64,000 bases of DNA from positions 31,544,821 to 31,608,820 of the forward strand of contig OX344750.2 of assembly GCA_947034885.2 (NCBI GenBank). The letters are read 5' to 3'. Under the pieces are notes generated by a model, which searched no databases, had not been told where the DNA came from, and saw only the letters and a list, made by a program, of their open reading frames with translations. A program made the translations under genes and the position numbers. Below, piece by piece: positions 36,498 to 48,644 of this stretch. This DNA is from Thuidium tamariscinum (taxonomy: Eukaryota; Streptophyta; Bryopsida; Hypnales; Thuidiaceae). Positions within the stretch are counted from its first letter, which is position 1, and each line of letters opens with the position of its first letter.

Positions 36498-37450
36498 TTA
36501 ACCCCTAAATGTATTTATATATATTTTACCAAAAACGCTCCAAAACTGCCACTTCTAGTACAAGACCCAAATCTTTAAAAAAAACATTTTAAGATAGATA
36601 TAACGATAGGATATTATAGTACACTAGTTTGAGAATATGTGGAAAAAAATTCAGAAATTTTCACCTTGTAGATTGCAAGATAATAGTGTTTGAATTGTCA
36701 AAAAAACATTTTTTGTCCATATAAAAATCTGGGGAGCTGTACTTCAATAGCTCACTTTTGTATGTGAAAAAGTCCAAAATGTTTGATACTCTTTGGACTA
36801 ATTCTTCTAATCAAGTTGGCTACATGCTTACAAAATTTCAAATCATCTGGAGTTGTACAACATGTAGAAAAAAATTAATAAGTAGAAAGAAGTAGAAAAT
36901 GATTCAAAATACTAAAATAGTAATTATTAATTTGTGAAAGTGAAAATTTACTAATTCCAATGGTTGTAATGTTGTAATAGACAATCTTCACCAAATACTT
37001 TTATTATTTTTCAAAAATATTAAAAATTGAGTAAAATAATGGACTTCAAAGTTTATTTTGGAGTAGAGATTCTATAACTTCCCACAAACTACTCTCAAAC
37101 TATAACTCCCATAACTTTCATCTCATAAATCAAAATGGAATGATTCAAAGCTTTTCAAGTAGATAAGAAAATTTAAAGAACCAATTTCAAATTTCAATTC
37201 TTTTTTTCTTAAATTTTGAAGAAGTTTTTTCAGTTGCTTGGGCTGCCCCTTGAGTAAGGAAAATCACATATCATGCAATAACTTTTTATCTATCTTGTCA
37301 AAAGTTATGAAAATTGTTGGGCCTTAAAGATGCTTCTTGGATATACGTTATGTAAAAATTTCAAAGAAAAAAAATAAAAACTCCATTTGTAGTGAGCTAT
37401 GCAAAATTACTATGTTGCCAAAAAATGCACTTTGAGCATTTAGGGATTAA
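36498..37450. mobile_element. TTAA MITE, ~950-bp family
   Basis: TTAA at 36498-36501 and 37447-37450. The left end is CCCCTAAATG; the right end, on the opposite strand, is TCCCTAAATGCTCAAAG. The body follows the same order as 48649-49594: 'aaaacgctccaaaactgcca' at the left, 'atcatgcaataactttt' and 'actccatttgtagtgagct' at the right. Confidence 0.82.
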
Positions 37451-39441
37451 GAATTTATTTTTCTTCAAAAGTTCCCTATAGGAAAGAATGGAAATCTAAA
37501 CATTATATAAATGAAAGCATGTGTCTTTTATGAGTAAAACAAAAATGTTCAATATTTCTACGAAAACTACCTACAATAAGATTATTAAAGAAAAAGTGAA
37601 AAAATTCCTTCAAATATAAAATAGGCTAAATTAATTTAATTTGTTGATTAAATATTATACTAAATTGTAGATATTTGTAAAACAAATCTAAATCCTATAT
37701 CATTCTATACTTAGAACTGTTGCATAAAACTCTCAACTTTGAAATGAAATGAATTATTGTTTTTTAGGAATTTGCAAAGGTTACAATTGAAGTAGAAATG
37801 TAATTTAGAAAGCTTCAATCTATTAGTTTTTCTTGAGAGTAAAAAAGAATAATTCTTAATGTGTATGAAATTTAAAGAGTTTATGAATAGAAAACCAAAA
37901 GTATTGAAATAATAAAATAAAATTTGTAAGTGTAGTTATTTGGAGGGATAAATAGCTCACATAAAACTACAAAATAACTAATGTCACAACAATTGAAGCA
38001 ATCAAATGATATGGATATACCATTAGGTCAAGAAATCATTCATTCTTTACATTAAAATTGAAATGGATATTTTCAACTAAGTTTTTACTCATTTTTTGTC
38101 ATTTAATGAAAATAACTTCTCAAACTTAAATTATAATAATTCTTTGCACCTTTTATTAGGGCTTCTTTTAAAGTCAATTTTTTTCCACATTGATTCTAAT
38201 TTGGTTGGTTTGATGTGTTCATAGTTACATATCATACAAGTTTTAGACTTACCAAATAGAGAAGAGTTTGGCACAAGGAGATTTGTTTATCTAATGATAT
38301 TTACCTTGCCTAAAATACTTAGGATGGCATGACTTTGATTAAGGCACTTGATAATGGAGTTATTATCATACAAGAAAATCAATGTCACACATTCATACTT
38401 TCTTTAAAAAATTTGAAAAGATTCATCAAAGTTGACTTTTTTAGAAGCTACCAAAATTTCCAAAAGAATTATTAAAAAAAAATGTTCTTTAAGGTCTAAC
38501 TAAAGATGGTTGCAGAATTATTTGATTTCTATAAAAGTTACTTATTCTAAAGTATGTGTGTTTTTCAAAGAGAGTTTTTCCATTAAACTCCTAAAGTCTG
38601 AAGTTCCGTCTAGCAATTTGTGGGATTTCAAATAGGCTCAATACCACCTCAATTTTTAACATAATTTTTTGAAACTTTTTTTGAAGATAAAAAATCACAT
38701 TTGTTTTGTGGAAATATGATTTTTATTCAATTGATGCAAGGGAGATAAAATTATGCCATCCTAAGTTCCAAAAACAATTTGTTAGGAGAACCCTACAAAA
38801 TAAATAAAATTAAGTTTTTTTAAATCTTATTTTTTTCCTACAAAGATTCTAATTTGTCTACATGTCTAGATATTAGCAAGTATGTATCTTTTAAGGACAA
38901 TGTGACAAACAACCACTTCTATCAATTAATTAATTCACTTGTGAAATAAATGAATAATTTAATAGTACTTGTAAAATATATTTTGTATCCTCCACCCTAT
39001 ATTTATAATTTTGGAATTTATTGTGATTGCAATCAATATGGATTATACTACATCCTGCTAGTATTAGTATTTCATATCCTATATCAATACCTATATCATA
39101 TTTATAAGTCTTAATCTTGACAACCAAGATTGTCTCTCAAGACTACACAAACAATCAATGGCAACAATTTTTTGTCAAAAAATGTAGATTGATAGCTCTG
39201 GAAGCCGGGGCACAATTTTTTCTTATACAAATCAATACTTGTGTTATTTTCCACCCTAGGGTATATGCTAATAGTCTTGGGACAAGTTGTTACCATCTTT
39301 TGCCACATTAAAAATCTTTGATTTTATTCCATTTTGATTAGTAGTATGAAAATTATAGAGATTTTTTGTTTTAAAAACAAGCATTGTATCATTTTGGGAA
39401 AATAAATTATAGGATTCATTTCTAAATTTAATTTTCACAAT
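37451..39441. other. AT-rich spacer, no gene seen
   Basis: Nothing coding and no clear repeat structure was noticed. Confidence 0.55.
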
Positions 39442-40022
39442 TTAATCCCTAAAGGACCAAGCTTCAATTTTTGGCAACATAGCAATTTTAGGCAATTCAC
39501 TTTAGATGAAGTTCTTATTTCTTTTCTTTGAAATTCTTACACAACAAGTTCTAAGGAGTAGCTTTAAATCCCAAAAGATTTTATAAATTTTGAATACATG
39601 GTTAAAAAATTATTGCATAATATGTCATTTTCATTGCTCAATGGGCAATTCAAAAAAAAATTTACAAAAAAATTTCTTTTAGATAAAAAATTGAAATTGA
39701 AACTTTAGACTTATATAGATGTATGAAGCTATGAATCATTCCATTTGGATTAATAAGATGAAAGTTATGAGGAATTTTAGTTTGCAAGTAGGTATAGAGT
39801 CTTTGAAAACAAGGTGCAAGATAAATTAATTGTGAGATATTTGCATTTAAAGTAAAGAAAATTACATGGTCAAAGTTTCTGAAATTTCTTCAACACATTT
39901 TTATGATAGTCTTACTAGTGCCATTAGATTTGAGGAAATTTAACTTTCTCTCTCTTCACAATAGAAATGGTAGTTTTCATTGTTTATTGATGAGAAATAG
40001 ACTTTAGGAATTTAGGGATTAA
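39442..40022. mobile_element. Degenerate TTAA MITE of the ~950-bp family (short copy)
   Basis: TTAA at 39442-39445 is followed by TCCCTAAAGGACCAAGC, then the family end 'tttttggcaacatagcaatt' and 'gaggaattttagtttgcaag'. A plausible right boundary is 'aatttagggaTTAA' at 40019-40022. The copy is shortened relative to the full family. Confidence 0.6.
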
Positions 40023-40373
40023 ATAAAGAGGTCTATAGAGCATTTGGACTCTAAAAGTATTCTTCAACATAGAGGCATATTTTTCTTTCTTTTCAATGCT
40101 AATTGCATTTGCCAATGTACTAATAGTGAATATATCAAGGGATATATGAATGCTTTTTATTAATGACCTATAAGATTCTAACTTCAAAATTCACAACTAC
40201 TATATTTTTTAAGTTCAAAAATACAAAATGATTTGGATTATATGCCAATTCCATTTTTCTTTCAAGAAAAAATTATTGAAAAAAATATCTCAAGTGCAAA
40301 TCAACTTTGAAATGGGATCTTTGTGAACCTCCTATTGGCTTACTAGTTGAATTTTTTCAATCTTTAAAGGAGT

Positions 40374-40597
40374 CCTCACTAGTAGAATCCCTTGTTTATT
40401 TAGACATGGGTTGTCTAACTTGACGTTGTTTACCTAGACGTTCATGTAGCAACTTCATGTTTTTTTTATCAACATCGACGTCCACTGTAACATCTTCAAT
40501 GACAAAAAAACATGAGGTTTCTACATTGAATGTCTAGGTAAACACCGTCAAGTTAGACAACCCATGTCTAGATAAACAAGGGATTCTTCTAGTGCCT
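40374..40597. mobile_element. CACTA-type MITE with CCT target duplication
   Basis: The element 40377-40594 begins CACTAGTAGAATCCCTTG, and its right end on the opposite strand begins CACTAGAAGAATCCCTTG. The inverted match continues about 85 bases through 'agacatgggttgtctaac' and 'tttacctagac'. CCT lies directly outside both ends (40374-40376 and 40595-40597). CACTA ends and a 3-bp duplication are diagnostic for the En/Spm superfamily. It is 218 bp and noncoding. Confidence 0.88.
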
Positions 40598-40600
40598 TTA

Positions 40601-40927
40601 CATTAGATGAAATTTGAGGCCTCAAGAGGCGGGTCAGGAGGGCCGTTTTGGGTTTGTTCCTGAAACAATTCCTGAATTACCCGTCGTTGTTAGGCCAGCA
40701 ATTACCAAAAAAATAAAAGAATTAAAATTTAGGGTCCTAGAATGTGAAAAAAAGTCCAATTTTCTTTTCAAAAAAATTTGATGATGTGGCATGGTCTCAG
40801 CCACATCAAATTTATGTGATTTTGGGTTCCTAAACAGATTATGCATTTTTGGGGCAAATTTTGTCTTCTCGTAGTTTGGAAAATGGGAACCCGCCGCCCT
40901 CCTAAGGCCTCAAATTTTCATTTAATG
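40601..40927. mobile_element. MITE, GC-cored family, copy 3
   Basis: The left end is CATTAGATGAAATTTGAGGC and the right end, on the opposite strand, is CATTAAATGAAAATTTGAGG. The interior shares 'gggccgtttt', 'ggtcctagaatgtgaaaaaa' and 'gatgtggcatggtc...ccacatc' with copies 1 and 2. It sits four bases from the CACTA MITE. Confidence 0.75.
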
Positions 40928-41831
40928 CATGCATGTAATTTTTTGAAGGCCTTAGACCAAGGGTTTTTTTAGGCATTTAAATGCCTAATTTCCTTCAAAA
41001 AAATCATCAACTTCAAGCCTATAGAAAAAAATGAGGGAATGTATTAAAAAATGCCAAACAACAATAATGCCCTTGCACACTATTGCTACAATGTTTCAAT
41101 AATCTCATTATATTTGTGTGCAAACCCACAACACATATAAAAATTGCTTACAAAAATTACATATTCAAAATTGGACACTCAAATATGGCAATCTTCAATT
41201 CAAGTCCCCAAAATAAAAGAGCCAAAAAAACTCAAAATCTTCTTGAAAGAAAGGCCACACAACCATTAGTCCCAAAACCAAAAAGAAACATTATCCCATA
41301 CTACTAATTTCACCACCATGCATATATGTGAAGGCAATTTTTATTCTGAATTATTTTTCTCCTTATATGTAGAGGTAGGTCACTAGGTCCACCTTTCAAA
41401 ATAATATATTGATACAATATTATTCTCTACTTGAAAGGAAAAGACTCCCTTTAATAAAATTAAAAGAAATTCAAATACCAAACTTTTGTCACTATAGTAA
41501 ATAGTGAAATTACCCTAGGCTAGGGTCAGATTTGTTAAAAATAATAATTAAAAATAATAATAAAATATGGTATTAATAAAAATTTCAAAAATTACAATGT
41601 GAAAAAATAAAATAATGTAGAAAATATTAATGAAAATAATTTTAAATAAATCCTAAGAAAACACAAAGTTCAAGTTATGAGTAGTAATGAATCTACAAGT
41701 ATTAGTGTAGCCTTGAACATTTGTAAAGCTATAGGTACTACTATAGGTCATAGAATATTATGAATTGTGCTAAAGTCACAAACTAATATACAAAAAGTTG
41801 CATAACATTCACTAGCAACCTGCCACACTAC

Positions 41832-41911
41832 CTTCCAGCGGATGAAATTGTGTGGAATATCCCACACCATTCCATCCAGCAGACGAAATGGTGTGGAATA
41901 TTCCACACCAT
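41832..41911. repeat. Tandem pair of 'GGTGTGGAATATTCCACACC' palindromes
   Basis: Two ~40-base units ('ccagcggatgaaattgtgtg', 'ccagcagacgaaatggtgtg') each end in a palindrome centred on GGAATATTCC. The second palindrome (41890-41909) is perfect. Confidence 0.7.
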
Positions 41912-42951
41912 TCAGTAACTAAAGTTGCAAACTTCAAGAAATGTCCGATGAAATTAGGTGATGGGGACTTCACAAAGGGAAAAGCAGTCCTTCTATGGGC
42001 TACTGAATGTTATGTGTAAAATGAACACCCAAAAATTAAAATCAAGTTCATAAATAGAAATTCAACCAAAAAAAAAAATGATTTCAGACAAGGGATCATA
42101 GGCCTATCAAATTTGACTTCAATGTATGATAGGTTGTCTAAGTAATTAGGTTGTCTAATTTCAAGAAAGTTACTTTACAAGCCATTAAAATCAATAAATG
42201 TTTCTATAGATAATTCTTCTTATATATATATACGGAGGTTCATAAGTCCCACTTATAGTAATACATAACTCAAAAGTAGTCCATTCTTGTAAAAAAATAG
42301 TGAATAAGTCCCACTTATAAAATACTTAAAATAATTATTTTAAGGACTTATTGAAATCAATATCATGCATTCTATTCAAATATATCAAAATTTTTATTAA
42401 TATGTGATACAGTGAATGCATAGCATACCATGCACCAGCCCCTAATATTAATGGTAGCATTTGTGACATTAGAGAGGGAGTTATGATTTTAGTAGTATGA
42501 TAATATAAAAATAATACATTTATCTAAAATCAAACCAAAAAAATTATATCAACATTGATCAATCTACAATTGATTAATGTTATAGAACATAGTATAGTTT
42601 CATGTTGCTTCTAAAAAATAATATTGAATTTATTAGCTTTAAGTTAGAGACAAAGAGGCTTTACAAAAGACTTTTTGTGAGGAAGTTTGAATAGGCCTTC
42701 ACTATAATGTTAAGTAAATTGTTAAAGGACATTACAAGTCCAAGGAGAGTTTTGAAGTCAATCCACAATTTTCACATGGGGCTTGATTTTAAATACCCTA
42801 AAAAGATGTAGTTTTAATAATCTACATTTTTTCTCATCCTAAAGTATTTAAATTTTGTGACATTTTGAAGGTAGCATCTTGAACAATTTAAATTATATGT
42901 CTTTTGATCTTTTCAATTTAATTTTTAGTGGTGTAAGCTCAAGGAGACATA

Positions 42952-43660
42952 TTGTTAGGACCCTTGTCACAATCTTGATGTATAAATGGATTGATAGATG
43001 AAAGGATTGATGATTGTATAATGACTTTTGTCATGACCTTTAACGGATGAATGCATTGATAAATGATCATGAACTAATTGGTGATGGAATGTGCACTAGT
43101 GGATAAGCAGATGGTGCATTGTGCACTAGAGTTAGACAATTTCACTTGCATGACTAGTATACTAGATAAACACAATTGTATTGGAACTTGGAGTTACATA
43201 ACTCCAAATAGAAGATGAAGGTTTTGAGAAGAGATGATTTGGATGAGATATGTTTTGATAGGATATAATTGGAGAAGGTAACTACGATTTTCACTTTAGT
43301 GGATGATTCTAGATAGAACCAAAGATAGAAAGATAAAGATTGAAAGGTCAACCTAGTCTATATTAAAGATTGGTAAGAAAGAGCTTGGGGGTGAGGAAAG
43401 TATCTCTTTGGAGATTGATCTCTCTATGGTTATGTGGTTTGAGCTCTAATGAAATGATTTTGTTATTAAATATATTTTGTGTTTGTATTTGGAGTTCATT
43501 ATCATTTGAAGTTACTAGCCATGGGAGGTTTGTAATACTTATATTTGTAATTATTGTGAATCTTATAAAAAGGCTATTTTTCAAAATGATATAAAATTTA
43601 TTTTCGAAGGTTTATGTACGTATAAATATATAAAGCTAGCTAGTATTATTGGCATTAGAG
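42952..43660 (+). mobile_element. Possible LTR remnant
   Basis: The stretch starts 'tgttaggacccttgtcac', has a 'tataaatgga' box, and is followed near 43648 by 'ttggcattagagg', which resembles the tRNA-Met primer-binding motif 'tggtatcagag' of plant Copia elements. No second LTR, gag or pol was found. It is tentative. Confidence 0.25.
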
Positions 43661-44231
43661 GAAGTTTTGCCTCCATGGACGGCCATTTGACTTTTAATCA
43701 ATGTACAAACTCAAGGGGATTTAAAAATAATAATAATCTAGAAAAAAATGTAATCCAAATCTTATGTGGAAAAATAGGTGATCTACATAGACCATTATAT
43801 TAATTTAAAAAAAACACTATAATTGCACATTTTCATGCAATCAAAGGGCCTTGTGCATTAGTGTGCAAGTTTAAAATTTCTTCTAATGGCTTGGAGCCTT
43901 TTGTACTAGTTGCTTGGTGATTTTGGACCAAAATGGAGGAGGCTTTGAACTTTGAAATGACAAATGTCACATGTGATGTAGGTTTTTGGGGGAAGTGCAC
44001 ACATTGAATTTCATTTCAATAGAGAATAGAAATTATGAAAATCAATACTTGAAGATAAAGTCAAGAATAGGCTAATCTAAACAACAAGACTAAAGAAATA
44101 ATCTCAACAATAAGAAGAATTGAGAAATATTTTAGTTTATGTTTTATAAATTATGATTGTAGTGTTTGGTAGGGATAAAACTATCAAGAAATAACCTACC
44201 TCTTCAATGAAGATGTCATTTGACCTTGTAT

Positions 44232-44992
44232 TTAACCCTAATGATCCAAGTGACCATTTTTGGTTGCTACCCTTGCTTTTTGAACTACCCATTTTCATAT
44301 TTTGAATTTGTAAGAAATAAAAATTATTTCTACAAAATAGATCGCATTAAAAATCTAATTGGTCATAGTTTCATCTAATTCTAAGTTAAACTTTGTATTG
44401 TGGGATGTTTTAAAGTTGAATGGTATAGTATGGTTCACAACTCAATCTCTTCACTTCAATTTGGACATGATCATGGACTAAAAACTGAGTCAACTAATGC
44501 AATTGTTGCTCACCTTAGAAAAGGGTAGATCCAAGGAGCTCAAGGAAAAGACAAGTGTCCCATTTTTGTTTCCTTTACAAACACTATTCTCATTTTAGTG
44601 ACTATTATGCATTACGAGCTCTACTATAAATAATAAAATATTTGGAATGTTGTGAAATTTTAGATAAACATACCCAACTATGTTCTCTTTCAATGAGTGC
44701 AAAAAGGTCATCATTTCAAAATATTCTTACTAAAATATATTTCTTCAATTGAATCCGTGTTGCCTTATTTTTCCAATGACTCAAATAAGACTTCAAATTT
44801 AAATATCTACTAAATTTTCTAATCAAATAATGTTTTTTTTAATGAGGTGTTGACTTTCAATGTGAACTTTGAGGTCTTTCGTTACATTCTTTCTAATCTT
44901 TAGAATAAATGAGCAAACCAATTGTTCAAATTCTTCGTAGTTTTGGACTAATTAATTTGAAAGTACATTCCCTTTGAATTATTAGGGGTTAA
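44232..44992. mobile_element. Degenerate TTAA MITE, ~750 bp
   Basis: TTAA at 44232-44235 and 44989-44992. The left end is CCCTAATGATCCAAGTG and the right end, on the opposite strand, is CCCCTAATAATTCAAAG. The body is diverged but keeps a 'ggttgctac...' end similar in place to the family's gene-proximal motif. Confidence 0.5.
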
Positions 44993-45465
44993 GCCTCAAT
45001 CGACAAGTACTACCTTGATTACAATCATTTGCAATTCAAATTGGGATATTTTAAAAAAAATTGAAAATTAGTCATGTTGTAAAGACAAAAACCTCTTGTA
45101 ACAAAGTTCTTTGAACATTAGCTATCTTACTCCGAAGAAGAATCAATTGTGCAGAGAACCTCTCCTAGTATAGCTATTTATTATGTACAACAATCCATTG
45201 TCCAAGCCATTATCACCCGTTTAGTTTGTTGCATACACTTGAATTTATCAAATTCAAGATTTTATTTAAGAATTAGAACGATTATTCCACATGTATTTTT
45301 GTCAACTCGATTTTCATTAAAAAAAAAAGACTCATAATTATAGGTGCTCAAAGCCAAACATATAACTTCCTATTGAATGTTGTTCTTTGGGGAACTATAC
45401 TCATCAATTTGAATTCTACTGCGGTTCTTTGAACTTGTTATATGGTTGCAACTAGTAATCCCAAG

Positions 45466-45714
45466 TCATTGCTTCAAAGTGTATGAACCCTTTACCACAT
45501 GTCTAAATGATGTGGTGGTGATCTTTTTTACGCTTCGAGTAACTCCGTCGATTATCACGAAAGCTGACGGGGAAATGGGCACTAGTTTCGAAAAGTACTT
45601 CCCATACTGACGGTGGGACCGCAGATGCCAGACAGGAAAGTTACGCAGAAACTCAAAGGGACCTCCTCCGGCAGTTGCTGCCATCACCTCGATCACGGCA
45701 TATATCGACAGCAT
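45466..45714 (-). other. Divergent upstream ORF, uncertain
   Basis: An 82-codon frame reads away from gene A. Part of it (AAxAGGGPxEFL) is also open in the equivalent place in the other arm (53003-53257), but an indel shifts the frame soon after. It may be a decayed first exon, or chance openness in a GC-rich promoter. Confidence 0.2.
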
Positions 45715-45824
45715 ATATGGACGACTTGCAAGTGACCGTGTTCACGTTCCACATTCAAGTCCACCTTCACACTCGCTATAGCTAGTCGAGCTTCACGGAT
45801 TGCCGCATGTTGATGAATTAGCGA

Positions 45825-45925
45825 ATTAGAATCAGAGCAGTGGAATTGAAGCAGAGTTGTAGAATCAGAGTAGTTGAGCCAGAGTAGTGGTATCACTGTG
45901 GCGGAATCCGAGTGATAGAATCCAC
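45825..45925 (+). repeat. Short degenerate repeats in the leader of NmrA gene A
   Basis: Several copies of a motif like 'agaatcagagtagt' or 'ggaatccgagtgatag' occur in series. Gene B has fewer units at the matching place (about 52840-52900), so the leader has expanded or contracted since duplication. Confidence 0.55.
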
Positions 45926-46008
45926 ACATCGAGCTCAAAGTTTGCAATTGTCCCGCAGACGGGAAGCTTCCGATCCGTCTCCTTGCTGGAACCACCAAGT
46001 AGTATTCC

Positions 46009-46956
46009 ATGGCGCAGTCGGAGGGAATTCGCAGCCACCCGAAGCTCATTCTCGTCACCGGCGCAGGTGGCGCCATCGGCTCCGTAGGCACGAGGCTCGT
46101 CTCTGTGCTCCGCTCTCAAAACCTCCCCGTGCGCGCACAAGTCCGCCGACTCGACTCTCGCTCGGAAGCTCTCTCCAAACTAGGCGCCGAAGTCGTGGTC
46201 GCCGATTTCACCAACGTTGACGACGCCATGCGCGCAGTAGAGGGATGCGATCGCATCTTCTTCTGCTTGTCCGTGTCCGATGCTTATCTCCAAGCCTCTC
46301 TCACCGTAGCCGCCGCTGCAAAGTACCACAACGTCTCCCTTTTCGTCAACCTCTCCCAGATGACAGTTTCTCAGATGACCCACACGAATATCACGAACGA
46401 GACGACCAGCAAGCAGCAGCGGTACCACTGGCTGGTGGAGCAGGTGCTGGCGTGGTCGGGATTACCAGTAGTGGAGATTCGCGGGACGGTGTTTCTGGAG
46501 CATCCGTTTTTCACCACTATGGCTGCGCAGACCATTCGGCGATCGGGGGAGTTGCGGTTACCGTTTCGAAAGCAAAAAATCTCGCCAGTGGCGGCGATGG
46601 ATGTGGCGCGAGTGGCCTGTGAGGTGATTGTGAATCCTGAGAAGCACATTGGGAAGACTTATCACCTTGTGGGGCCGGAGAGCTTGGACGGGGACGCCAT
46701 CGCCAAGGAATACACCAAAGCGCTTGGACGGGAGGTCGTGTACGTGGATGTTCCTATGGAGGAGTGGGTGAAGAATGAGCTTGCGGAAGCGCAGTTGGGG
46801 CCGCACCTGCATGATCACTTTGTGACATTGGCGAAGAAGACGGTGAAGGGGGAGAACGATCGGAAGAGTGACGACGCGGAGATCATTACGGGGGTGAAGC
46901 CGCTTACTGTCGAAGCGTGGGTGCGGCAGAACAAAGATATCTTCTCGCAGACGTGA
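46009..46956 (+). CDS. NmrA-like NAD(P)-binding reductase, copy A (315 aa)
   Basis: This is an atypical short-chain dehydrogenase/reductase of the NmrA / quinone-reductase-like group, probably cytosolic; the substrate is unknown. The N-terminal Rossmann glycine motif GAGGAIG is at residues 18-24, after a predicted first strand (KLILVTG). Basic residues R42, R46 and R47 after the second strand favour NADP(H) (inference). Further family features are AEVVVADFTN (residues ~60-70), FVNLSQM (~112) and VEIRGTVFLEH (~150). The gene is intronless with strong G/C preference at third positions, unlike its AT-rich surroundings. The start is the ATG in 'tccATGGCGCAG', conserved in both copies. Copy B lies in opposite orientation 4.8 kb away with the same length and about 85% identity by eye, and both frames are intact. 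Confidence 0.88.
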   Translation: MAQSEGIRSHPKLILVTGAGGAIGSVGTRLVSVLRSQNLPVRAQVRRLDSRSEALSKLGAEVVVADFTNVDDAMRAVEGCDRIFFCLSVSDAYLQASLTVAAAAKYHNVSLFVNLSQMTVSQMTHTNITNETTSKQQRYHWLVEQVLAWSGLPVVEIRGTVFLEHPFFTTMAAQTIRRSGELRLPFRKQKISPVAAMDVARVACEVIVNPEKHIGKTYHLVGPESLDGDAIAKEYTKALGREVVYVDVPMEEWVKNELAEAQLGPHLHDHFVTLAKKTVKGENDRKSDDAEIITGVKPLTVEAWVRQNKDIFSQT

Positions 46957-47290
46957 GCTGGAGCTCTGTGATGCTTGCAACATTATCACCAAATGTTAGT
47001 TCGCCTCTTGTATGTGTGATCACTTGCGTGAGATTATACGAGAGATTGGGACCACAAATGTACGTAGGGAGGCAATCAGGCGTGTAGTCTCCCTCGGATT
47101 CTGGATTGCGAGAGTTGCTGGAGACACGGAAGGCAAACTTTATGCGGGCAAGGAGAGTTGAACTTTGTGCGTTATTTTGTGATTATTAGCAGCCAGGACA
47201 GGGAGTCGATAGGAAATTGTATGGGAGAAGAGTAATGCTTTAGAGAATGCATGACATTCTTGAGCCGGCTGTGTGAATTAATATGCAATG

Positions 47291-48644
47291 TTGCCGTTTC
47301 AATTCACAGTCTAATGAAAGATGGAGATTTTATGTGACCGAGAAATTGTTTTCATTTATTATGTGTTGCATTCCAAGCCTTGGTTACTCAATACTTAAAT
47401 GACAAACCCGAATGTTCTTCTTGCTTCAGTTCCATACGATCGATAGTTTGAATGTGCTCGCTTGCTCTGTATCTGCAAGATCGAAGATACCCACTTTGAA
47501 CATAGCAATCAATACTCCGATATTTTAATTCGAAGAGATTGGCTGAGGGCAATTCCGAATTGGAGTTGCATGTACAGTAGCGGGTCGACCGAAATTGGAT
47601 GTGCATCCAGATGGGGATTAATTTGAAGTTGTGCCCTCAGGGCACAAGGGTCGACCGGTGCATTTCAAAACCCAAATGAAACTCAAACTCAAACTCCGGG
47701 ACTCGCTCCATAAGCTAGTTAGTGTACTAAAGGTCGAATCGCACCTGCTGTTAGTAAAAATGTAGGTGCATTTACAGGGGGTGTGGTTAGACAGAATGTC
47801 CCTATTGAGCCTCTTTCGGGGCAGAAACGAGATGCGGGCAGATCAAGGGCCTGCTCCACAGCCTTCTGGGGACCCATCAATCTACTTCTGATTTTGATTT
47901 AAATTTGATTTTTTCAATGCTATTGAACACAAGATTTTCGATAAGGAAATTGAAGCAATGTTGTGGGATTTGAGCCACATATTCACTTGAGTTGCATAGC
48001 CAATCTTGTGTTGAAGTGGAAGAGGAGAGAAATTATTTATACTAGTGGAGTAGTGGTGGGTGAAACAAACCATGTGGGATATGTGATTTAGGAGAAAAAA
48101 GAGCTCCTCCATTCATGGTTGTGGAAATGCAGGAATTGTGATGAAAGTCGAATTTTAGACTTCATTTTAAACATAGTAAATTATATTTTGTCAAAAAAAC
48201 TTCAAACTGAGAAAAGTTGGGGAATCAAGTACACTCTTACCTCCAAAAATCTGTTTGAGATTTCAATATTCCACCTAAAAGTTATGGACAAATTTCAAAG
48301 GAGGTGTTTGAAAATGTCCCCAAAAAATGTCCTTTCGACACACACACCTCTAAAATTTGTCGAGATCTCTTACATGAGGCTTCAAAACCTCAAGTGGATT
48401 TTTAGGGATAAATGTTAGCTTGCTTCTCTAACTTCTTTTAGTTTTATTTTATTTTTTGGATGAAGCTATTATACGATGCCCAAATGAAGTCTGAAATTCA
48501 ACTTTGAGCACAATTCTTGCGTTTCAACTTAACCATTAGTACCTTCATTTTTTATGAATAAAATTGAAAAGTGTTGAAAATTGTACAATTTTAGAGGTGT
48601 TGAATTTTCTATTTGAGTAAGTGAACCCAATTGTGATTCTTTTC
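47291..48644. other. Spacer between the duplicated genes, no gene seen
   Basis: The first ~600 bp are mixed in composition with no coding pattern; the rest is AT-rich. Confidence 0.5.

Larger units (their letters stand above)
40928..44231. other. AT-rich spacer with tandem palindromes and a possible LTR remnant
   Basis: No gene is supported. It contains the palindromic pair at 41843-41911 and the LTR-like stretch described at 42952-43660. Confidence 0.5.
45563..47290. repeat. Inverted segmental duplication, left arm
   Basis: This arm holds NmrA-like gene A with its upstream and downstream noncoding flanks. It matches the right arm (51415-53190) in opposite orientation, from an upstream block ('ggtgggaccgcaga', 'gcagaaactca', 'gacctcctccggcag') to a downstream block ('agagtaatgctttaga', 'ttgagccgg'). 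Confidence 0.85.

Noticed and set aside
45466..45714. Divergent gene sharing a promoter with NmrA copy A
   Set aside because: Only a short part is conserved in the other arm and the frame is broken there, so it is listed only as an uncertain ORF.
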